From positions 95,996,561-96,060,560 of the forward strand of contig NC_092039.1 of NCBI RefSeq assembly GCF_003086295.3: 64,000 bases of DNA, read 5' to 3'. The notes beneath the pieces are model-generated. The model was given only the letters and a program-made list of their open reading frames with translations, did not search any database and was not told where the DNA came from. A program made the translations under genes and the position numbers. Source of the DNA: Arachis hypogaea. Taxonomy: Eukaryota > Streptophyta > Magnoliopsida > Fabales > Fabaceae. This document shows, piece after piece, positions 56,277-64,000 of this stretch. Within the stretch, counting starts at the first letter, position 1, and each line of letters starts with the position of its first letter.

Positions 56277-57725
56277 TGATAAACCACTATTTTATGGTTT
56301 ATCTTGTACTCAATTGAGTGGTTTTTATCAACTCTTTACCCACTTATTCATACTATTTGCATGGTTTTACATTTGCCTTCCTAATTATGTGCTTTGATTG
56401 AAAACATGCTTCTTTGGACTTATAATTTCTAATATTAATCCTCTCTTATCACCATTAGATGCCTTGATATGTGTGTTAAGTGATTTTAGAGATTACAGGG
56501 CAGGAATGGCTTGAAGGATGGAAAGGAAGCATGCAAAAGTGGAAGGAATACAAGAAGTTGGAGAAATTGCTAAGCTGTCCAGCCTGACCTCTTCGTACTC
56601 AAACGGCTATAACTTTAGCTACAGAGGTCCAAACGACGCGGTTTTAGTTGCGTTGGAAAGCTAACGTCCGGGGCTTCGATTTGATATATAAATTACTATA
56701 GCTGCTCCAACGCCAGGCGACGCAAACGCGTGACCTGGCAGGAACGCAACTCGCGCGGCCGCATCACTCTTCTGCGACCTGTACGGACCAGAAAGCGCTG
56801 GGAGTGACTTCTGAGCTGCTTTTGACCCAGTTTTCAGCCCAGAACACACAGATTAGAGGCTATAAAGTGGGGGAATGCATGCATTCATAATTATTCACTC
56901 ATAATTCACTTCTCATGTTTTAAATGTAGTTTTAGAGAGAGAGGTTCTCTCCTCTCTCTCTCTCTCTCTTAGGATTTAGGTAGTGTTTTTATAAATTAGG
57001 ATTTAGGACTTCTCTTAGATTTCTAGAGTGACTCTCGATCCCAGGTTTAATATTCCTTTTTACTATTTAAATTTCTCTTTTGTATTTTGATTACTCTGAA
57101 GCTTTTATTATATTTGATTGATGTTGCCCAATTGGCTGTTGATGATATTTTTATTTAATGATATTTGAGGAATTTTAGTTTATGATTGTCCCTTTTTATT
57201 ATTCCCAATCTGAGGATATTGTTATTCTAGTAGATTTAGTTTTTCCCCTTTTGGCTTTGGTTAAATAATTGGTAACTCTAGAGTTATTAAACTCATTGTT
57301 GATTGAAAATTGGAATTCATCCACTAAACTTACCTTCATAGTTAGAGGTTAACAAAGTGAGAGAAAAATCCAATTCTCATCACAATTGATAAGGATAACT
57401 AGGAAAGGACCTCCAGTTCTTATACCTTACCAAAGGTTTATTTTACAGCTATTATTATTTTATTTTACTTGTCATATAATATATTCGCACCTTACTTCCA
57501 AAAACCCCAATTTTACCTTTTTCATAGCCAATAATAAGAACATACCTCCCTGCAATTCCTTGAGAAGACGACCCGAGGTTTAAATACTCGATTATCAATT
57601 TTAAAGGGGTTTGTTACTTGTGACACCCAAAACGTTTGCACGAAGGAATTTTTGTCGGTTTAGAGACTATATCTACAACGCGACTGTTTTTATGACATTC
57701 TTTACTGGCAAAAATCCCGACGTCA
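56277..57725 (+). repeat. Element E 3' LTR
   Basis: 1449 bp, TGATAAACCACTATTTTATGG ... AAAATCCCGACGTCA, shortened palindrome block at about 56710-56770. Confidence 0.93.
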
Positions 57726-58600
57726 GCATCCATAAGAACTCAGAATTCAGATAGTATTATTGATTCTCCTAGTTTAGTATGTTGATTCTTCAACACAGTT
57801 ACCTTATGAGTCTTGGCCGTGGCCCTAAGCACTTTGTTTTCCAGTATTACCACCAGATACATAAATGCCATAGACACATAACTGGGTGAACCTTTTCAGA
57901 TTGTGACTTAGATTTGCTAGAGTCCCCAATTAGAGGTGTCCAGAGTTCTTAAGCACACTCTTTTGCTTTGGATCACGACTTTAACCACTCAGTCTCAAGC
58001 TTTTCACTTGGACCTGCATGCCACAAGCACATGGTTAGGGACAGCTTGATTTAGCCGCTTAGGCTTGGATTTATTTTCTTGGGCCCTCCTATCCATTGAT
58101 GCTCAAAGACTTGGATCCTTTTCACCCTTGCCTTTTGGTTTAAAGGGCTATTGGCTTTTTCTACATCTTTTGCTTTTTTTTTTCGCAAAATATTTTTTTC
58201 TTTTGCAAGCTTGTTTTTCACTGTTTTTTCTTGCTTCAAGAATCAATTTCATGATTTTTCAGATCATTAATAACATTTCTCTTGTTCATCATTCTTTCAG
58301 GGGCCAACAATTTTAACATTCATAAAATTTAATATAAAAAATATGCACTGTTTAGGCATTCATTCAGAAGACAAAAAGTATTGCCACCACGTATAAATAA
58401 TTAGAATTTTTCTTATTAAGAACTCGAAAAAATATTTCCTCTTTATTCTAAAAATCTACTATTTTATTCATGTTTGATGATGATCAGAAAAATAAATCAT
58501 AGCTTAATTGGAGATAAAATCAAAATAGATATACTAATTACTACTACTCATATATAACTTCTAAGGTAAATTCCTATAAGAACAACTATCACAGAGTTAA
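57726..58600 (-). other. Element B 3' untranslated region (resumed after E)
   Basis: Colinear with 35041-35800 of C and 16780-17690 of A. Noncoding. Confidence 0.8.
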
Positions 58601-58609
58601 GGCTAAGAT

Positions 58610-58888
58610 TAGGACTCAACAACCTTTATTTTGGGGGGTGGATGCTCCTTTAATCTGTGGGGTGCTTGGTCCTTCAAGAGACAGCTTCTGGCACTTCAGC
58701 TCCTATATCTCTAGATATTCGTCTTTTTTCAGATCGAATTTAACTTCCGGGATCACTGATCTCAGACCCATTATTTTGTGGTACTGGTCTGCATGTTCTT
58801 TGGTTAAGAACTTCTCTTGATTCCAAAGTGGTTTTAGAATATTCTCTTTCTTGCCTCTTAAAGTGGTTTGTTTTCCCTTAGGTGCCAT
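58610..58888 (-). pseudogene. Plant-transposon ORF remnant of element B
   Basis: Starts MAPKGKQTTLRGKKE at 58888 and matches C for about 55 residues to DEYLEI, then jumps to the C-terminal end of the gene (58610-58700). About 270 codons are deleted. Confidence 0.8.
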
Positions 58889-58943
58889 GATCTTGATGAG
58901 TTTTAGCTCATTGATCACGGAAAAACACACCAAACTTAGAGGT

Positions 58944-58961
58944 TTGCTTGTCCTCAAGCAA
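58944..58961 (-). promoter_or_regulatory. Hairpin before plant-transposon ORF of B
   Basis: Minus strand TTGCTTG-AGGA-CAAGCAA, 3 nt, TCTAAGTTTGGTGTG. Confidence 0.85.
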
Positions 58962-59277
58962 AAGAAAGGAAAGGAGAGGCAATTTCGAAAATTCAAAAGA
59001 TATGATGAGATTTTGAAAAAGATTTGAGATGAATTTGAAAAGATAATTGAGTTTTAAAAAAAATTTGAAAAGAAGTTGGATGGGATTTGAAAAGGATTTG
59101 TGTTTATGAATTAAGATACATTTGATATTTTTGAAAAAGGGATTTTAGAAATTAGGATTAAAATTTTTGAAATTGAAGGATGAGAGTTTGTAACATGTTT
59201 ATGCAAGAAATCATGAATTGAAATATGAAAATTGGAAAAAATGTGAAGTAAAAACGAATTTACCTCCTCCCCACAAT

Positions 59278-59590
59278 CCTGGCGTTAAACGCCCAAACGC
59301 TGCATGTTTTGGGCGTTTAACGCCCAATTGCAGCTTCTCCTGGGCGTTCAACGCCCAGCTGTTGCTTCTAGCTGGCGTTGAACGCCAGGAACTCCTTTGT
59401 CACTGGGCGTTTTTCTGAACACCCAGGATGCTGTAAATCTGGCATTAAACGCCCAGAATGTGCTTCTTTCTGGCGTTCAACACCCATAAGATGCTTCTTT
59501 TTGGCGTTTAACGCCCAGATGGCTATCCTTACTGGCGTTGAACACCCAGTAAGTGCTTCTTTTGGGCGTTCAGCGCCCAAAACAACTCTT
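59278..59590. repeat. Palindrome block, element B internal
   Basis: CTGGCGTTAAACGCCC, GGGCGTTTAACGCCC, CTGGCGTTGAACGCCAG and others, same position as in C. Confidence 0.92.
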
Positions 59591-59749
59591 ATTGGCTTTT
59601 TTTTCGCACCAGTGAGCTTCTTTTTGCTGTTTTATCCTCTGAATTCTTCTGTAACTCTGTGGACTCAATAAATTGCTATTTTACCTTGAAGATAATTGAA
59701 ATAAACGTGTAAAAATCAATTAATTAACAAATAAGCTTTATAAATGGCT

Positions 59750-59776
59750 GGGTTGCCTCCCAGCAAGCGCTTCTTT
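59750..59776 (-). promoter_or_regulatory. Conserved post-polyprotein motif, element B
   Basis: Minus strand AAGCGCTTGCTGGGAGGCAA then CCC, about 40 nt after the polyprotein end. Confidence 0.7.
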
Positions 59777-59814
59777 ATTGTCTTTAGTTGGACTATTACT
59801 AAGCTTTAATCAAG

Positions 59815-62800
59815 TCTCAGTTTTGAGCATTCTTGCTCAAAATTGCTTTCAAGATAATGTTTGACTCTCTGTCCATTAACAATGAACTTTTTGTTAGAAT
59901 CATTATCCTGAAACTCCACGTATCCATATGGTGACACACTTGTAATCACATATGGACCTCGCTACTGGGATTTCAATTTCCCGAGGAATAATTTGAGCTT
60001 AGAATTAAATAGCAGAACTTTATGCCCTGGCTCAAAGACTCTGGATGATAGTTTCTTATCATGCCATCTTTTTGCTTTCTCTTTGTAAATTTTTGTATTT
60101 TCGAAAGCATTGAGTCTGAATTCCTCTAGCTCATTTAACTGGAGCAGTCATTTTTCTCCAGCTAACTTGGCATCAAGGTATAGGAATCTGGTTGCCCAAT
60201 AGGCCTTATGTTCCAGTTCCACAGGCAAGTGACAGGTTTTTCCATACACCAGCTGGTATGGAGAAGTTCCTATAGGTGTCTTGAATGCTGTTTTGTATGC
60301 CCACAGAGCATCATCCAAGCTTCTTGCCCAATCCTTTCTACGGTTAATCACAGTCCATTCCAAGATTCTTTTAAGTTCTCTATTAGAGACTTCAGCTTAC
60401 CCATTTGTCTGTGGATGATATGGAGTAGCTACCCTGTGGCTAACTCCATATCGAACCAAAGCAGAGTAAAGCTGTTTATTGCAGAAATGAGTGCCCCTAT
60501 CACTGATTAGTACTCTAGGGATACCAAATCTGCTGAAGATGTGTTTCTAGAGGAATTTCAGTATTGTCTTAGTATCATTAGTGGGTGTTGCTATAGCTTC
60601 CACCCATTTAGATACATAATCCACTGCCACCAGAATATAAGTGTTTGAGTATGATGGTGGGAAGGTCCCATGAAGTCAATACCCCATACATCAAATAACT
60701 CAATCTCCAAGATCCCTTGTTGAGGCATGGCATAACTGTGAGGCAGATTGCCAGATCTTTGGCAACTGTCACAATTAAGTACAAACACTCGGGAGTCTTT
60801 ATAGAGAGTAGGCCAATAGAAGCCACATTGGAGGACTCTTGTGGCTGTTCGCTCACTTCCAAAATGTCCTCCATACTGTGATCCATGGCAGTGCCAGAGG
60901 ATCTTCTGTGCTTCTTCTTTAGGCACACATCTACGGATTACTCCGTCTGCGCATCTGTTGAAGAGATATAGTTCATCCCAAAGATAGTACTTTGCATCCG
61001 TGATCAATTTCTTTGTTTGCTACCTACTGTACTCTTTGGGTATGAATCTTACTGCCTTGTAGTTTGCAATGTCTGCAAACCATGGCACTTCTTGGATGGC
61101 AAAGAGTTGCTCATCCGAAAAGTTTTCAGAGATCTCAGTAAGATGGAGGGACGCCCCTTCTACTGGTTCTATTTGGGACAGGTGATCTGCTACTTGGTTC
61201 TCTGTCCCTTTTCTGTCTCTTATTTCTATATCAAACTCTTGCAGAAGTAACACCCATCTGATGAGTCTGGGTTTTGAATCCTGCTTTGTGAGTAGATATT
61301 TAAGAGCAGCATGGTCAGTGTACAGAATCACTTTTGATCCTACTAAATAAGATCTAAACTTGTCAATGGCGTAAACCACTGCAAGTAACTCTTTTTCTGT
61401 GGTTGTGTAGTTTTTCTGTACGTCATTTAAAACACGACTGGCATAGTAAATGACGTGCAGAAGCTTGTCATGCCTTTGTCCCAACACTGCACCAATGGCA
61501 TGGTCACTGGCATCACACATCAGTTCAAATGGTAATGTCCAGTCTGGTGCAAAGATGACTGGTGCTGTGACCAACTTAGCTTTCAGAGTCTCAAATGCCT
61601 GCAGACACTCCTTATCAAAGATAAATGGCATGTCAGCAGCTAGCAGATTACTCAGAGGTTTGGCAATTTTTGAAAAATCTTTTATAAACCTCCTATAGAA
61701 TCCTGCATGCCGCAGAAAGCTTCTGATTACCTTAACATTGGCAGGTGGTGGTAATTTTTCAATTACCTCTACCTTAGCTTGATCCACCTCTATTCCCTTG
61801 TTCGAAATTTTGTGCCCAAGGATAATTCCTTCAGTCACCATAAAGTGACATTTCTACCAGTTTAAAACCAGGTTAGTCTCTTGGCACCTCTTTAGAACAA
61901 GTGCTAGATGGTCAAGATAGGAGCTGAATGACTCTCCAAATACTGAAAAGTCATCCATGAAGACTTCCAGAAAATTTTCTACCATATCAAAGAAAATAGA
62001 GAGCATGCATCTTTGAAAGGTTGCAGGTGCATTGCACAGACCAAATGGCATCCTTCTGTATGCAAATACTCCGGATGGACATGTGAATGCTGTTTTCTCT
62101 TGATCCTGGGGATCTACCGCAATTTAATTATAACCTGAATATCCATCTAGGAAGCAGTAGTATTCATGACCTGCTAGTCTTTCTAGCATCTGGTCTATGA
62201 ATGGTAAAGGAAAATGATCCTTTCTGGTAGCTGTATTGAGTCTTCTGTAATCAATACACATACGCCACCCTATAACTGTTCTTTTAGGAACCAGTTCATT
62301 TTTTTCATTATGAACCACTGTCATGCCGCCTTTCTTAGGGACGACTTGGACAGGGCTTACCCAAGGGCTATCAGAAATAGGATAAATAATCCCAGCCTCT
62401 AGTAATTTAGTGACCTCCTTCTGCACCACCTCCTTCATGGCTGGATTCAGCCGCCTTTGTGGTTGAACCACTGGCTTAGCGTCACCCTCCAATAGGATCT
62501 TGTGCATGCATCTGGCTGGGCTAATGCCCTTAAGATCACTGATGGACCACCCAAGAGCTATTTTGTGTGTCCTTAGCACTTGAATTAGTGCTTCCTCTTC
62601 CTGTGGCTCTAAGGTAGAGCTTATGATTACAGGAAAGGTATCACTTTCTCCCAGAAATGCATATTTCAGGGATGGTGGTAATGGTTTGAGCTCGGGTTTG
62701 GGAGGTTTCTCTTCTCCCTAAGGGATTTTCAGAAGTTCTATTATTCTCTCTGGTTCCTCCAGATCAGGCTGGACATCTTTACAGATATTCTCTAGCTCTG

Positions 62801-64000
62801 ATTCGAGACTCTCAGTCATATTGATCTCTTTTACCAATAATATCAATGCTCATGCAGTCATTTTGGGTGTCTGGATGCTACATAGCTTTGACAACATTCA
62901 ACTTAAACTCGTCCTCATTGACTCTCAGGGTCACTTCCCCTTTTTGGACCTCAATGAGGGTTCGTCCAGTTGCTAGGAAAGGTCTTCCTAGAATAAGAGT
63001 TGCACTCTTGTGCTCCTCCATTTCCAGTACCACAAAGTCAGTGGGAAAGGCAAATGGCCCAACCTTGACAATCATGTCTTCAATTACACCTGATGGGTAT
63101 TTAATGGAGCCATCAGCAAGTTGGAGACATATCCGGGTTGTTTTAACTTCATCAGTCCACCCAAGCTTTTTGATAGTAGCTGCATGTATTAGGTTAATAC
63201 TTGCCCCAAGATCACATAGAGCTTGCTTGGTACAAGTACTTCTAATGTGCATGGTATCATAAAGCTTCCAAGATCTTTAAGCTTCTCAGGTAAGCTTTTC
63301 AGAATGACTGCACTGCATTCTTCAGTAAGGTAGACTTTTTCAATTTTCCTCCAATCCTTCTTATGACTTAAGATCTCTTTCATGAACTTAACATAAGAGG
63401 GTATTTGCTCAAGTGCCTCTGCAAATGGAATCTTTATTTCAAGAGTCCTGAGGTAGTCTGTAAAGCGAGCAAATTGCTTATCCTATTCTGCTTGGTGGAG
63501 TTTCTGAGGATAAGGCATTTTGGTTTTGTATTCCTCAACCTTAGTTGCTGTAGGTTTATTGCCTACAGATGTGGATTGAGAAGCCTTTTTAGAGGAGTTG
63601 CTATCAGCACTTGTATGTGTTTGATCTCCCACTGGCATTTGAATGCCAGGGGTGGAAGTTGGAGTGGCATTAGACTCCAACTCCTTATCTATTTCTGGCG
63701 TCTGAACGCCAGAACTGTGCTTCCTTTGGGCGTTCAACACCAATTCCCTGCTTGTTTCTGGCGTTGAATGCCAGGACTGAGCATGGTTTGGGCGTTCAAC
63801 GCCAGCTTTCCACCTATTCTCTGGCGTTTGAGCGCCAGAATTATTCCTCTTTGGGCTCTTACTGTCCTCAGAGGGATTTTGGTTAGTTTGCTCGTTTCTT
63901 GGCTTCCTGCTATCTTGAAGTAAGGTATTTAATATTTTTCCACTTCTTAATTGAACTGCTTGGCACTCTTCTGTTATTTGTTTTGATAATTTCTGTTCTG
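59815..64000 (-). pseudogene. Gag-Pol polyprotein of element B, broken, runs off the window
   Basis: Homologous to C over its whole length but in pieces: integrase C-terminal and core (59815-60590), integrase N-terminal part with [12 protein letters not shown] (60591-61007), RNase H and end of RT (61020-61841), RT with MPFGLCNAPATFQRCM and VFMDDFSVFG (61854-62051), RT N-terminal part (62124-62579), protease with ALCDLGASINLIHAAT (62878-63252), gag linker (63483-63743). Stops and frameshifts separate the pieces. Not functional. Confidence 0.9.
63640..63840. repeat. Palindromes inside element B gag-protease linker
   Basis: CTGGCGTCTGAACGCCAG, CTGGCGTTTGAGCGCCAG and relatives, same location as in the coding linker of C. 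Confidence 0.85.

Larger units (their letters stand above)
28025..57725 (+). mobile_element. Element E: complete, coding-poor LTR retrotransposon nested in B, hosting C
   Basis: LTRs at 28025-29520 and 56277-57725; target duplication GCATC at 28020-28024 and 57726-57730. Internal arms are 29521-33346 and 55271-56276; everything between is element C. The arms hold a primer site, one broken Pro/Tyr-rich then acidic ORF, a post-ORF motif, a CGCG palindrome block, two hairpin/TTTAAGTGTGGGGAGG modules and little else. No gag core, protease, RT or integrase is recognised, so it is non-autonomous. Without C it is about 7.8 kb. Confidence 0.93.
26283..64000 (-). mobile_element. Element B: autonomous-type Athila gypsy element, partial, hosting E
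   Basis: Minus strand. The 3' LTR is 26283-27824; the internal region is 27825-28024, then after the E insertion 57726 to past the window end. Its 5' LTR and any target duplication lie outside. The left edge interrupts the FRS reading frame after AAGATGAGCCT. It has the same layout as C, but the polyprotein is broken many times and the plant-transposon ORF carries a large internal deletion, so it is older and inactive. Confidence 0.88.

Overview
This is plant nuclear DNA and almost certainly legume. The palindrome-rich Ty3/gypsy (Athila-type) retrotransposons, the FAR1-related gene and the LTR sequences are what I know from peanut and its wild relatives (Arachis). That species call is recognition from memory; nothing was searched.

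Layout. 1-6378 is a patchwork of old elements: a partial LTR with a striking palindrome array (H, 1-1652), an LTR of family E (F, about 1650-3046), a gag/PBS/LTR remnant (G, 3047-3885), the 3' end of a Ty1/copia element (3886-5593), and a small inverted-repeat element split by a solo LTR (5648-6369). 6806-9107 is the one intact host gene, a seven-exon XRCC1 DNA-repair gene. A probable solo LTR (10001-11593) and AT-rich spacer follow. From 13510 a FAR1/FRS-like pseudogene begins. The rest of the window is retrotransposons inserted in that pseudogene.

Nesting, each level supported by 5-bp target-site duplications where both ends are visible. Element A (14961-25293, minus, TSD GGAGG) and element B (26283 to past the window end, minus) both sit in the FRS coding sequence. 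Element E (28025-57725, plus, TSD GCATC) sits in B. Element C (33347-55270, minus, TSD CTTAC) sits in E. Element D (42750-53147, plus, TSD ATATG) sits in the gag gene of C. LTR divergence counted by eye (D and C about 1 percent, A and E about 2 percent or more) fits this order.

A, B, C and D are one family, with LTRs running from TGATGAGCGG to CACCA and a tRNA-Asp-type primer site. B and C carry gag, protease, RT, RNase H and integrase. A and D keep gag-protease and a plant-transposon ORF but have no RT or integrase, so they would need enzymes supplied in trans. E is a separate, coding-poor family.

The most interesting signal is noncoding. Both families share the same order of parts after the polyprotein: a conserved GGGAGGCAACCC-type motif, a block of short palindromes, a perfect 7-bp stem with an RGGA tetraloop about 3 nt before TTTAAGT, then the accessory-ORF region, and a second copy of the same hairpin just before the 3' LTR. 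The hairpin occurs ten times here. Its stem sequences differ, but base pairing, loop and spacing are kept. The short palindromes also lie in the LTRs of three families, each family with its own palindrome sequence.
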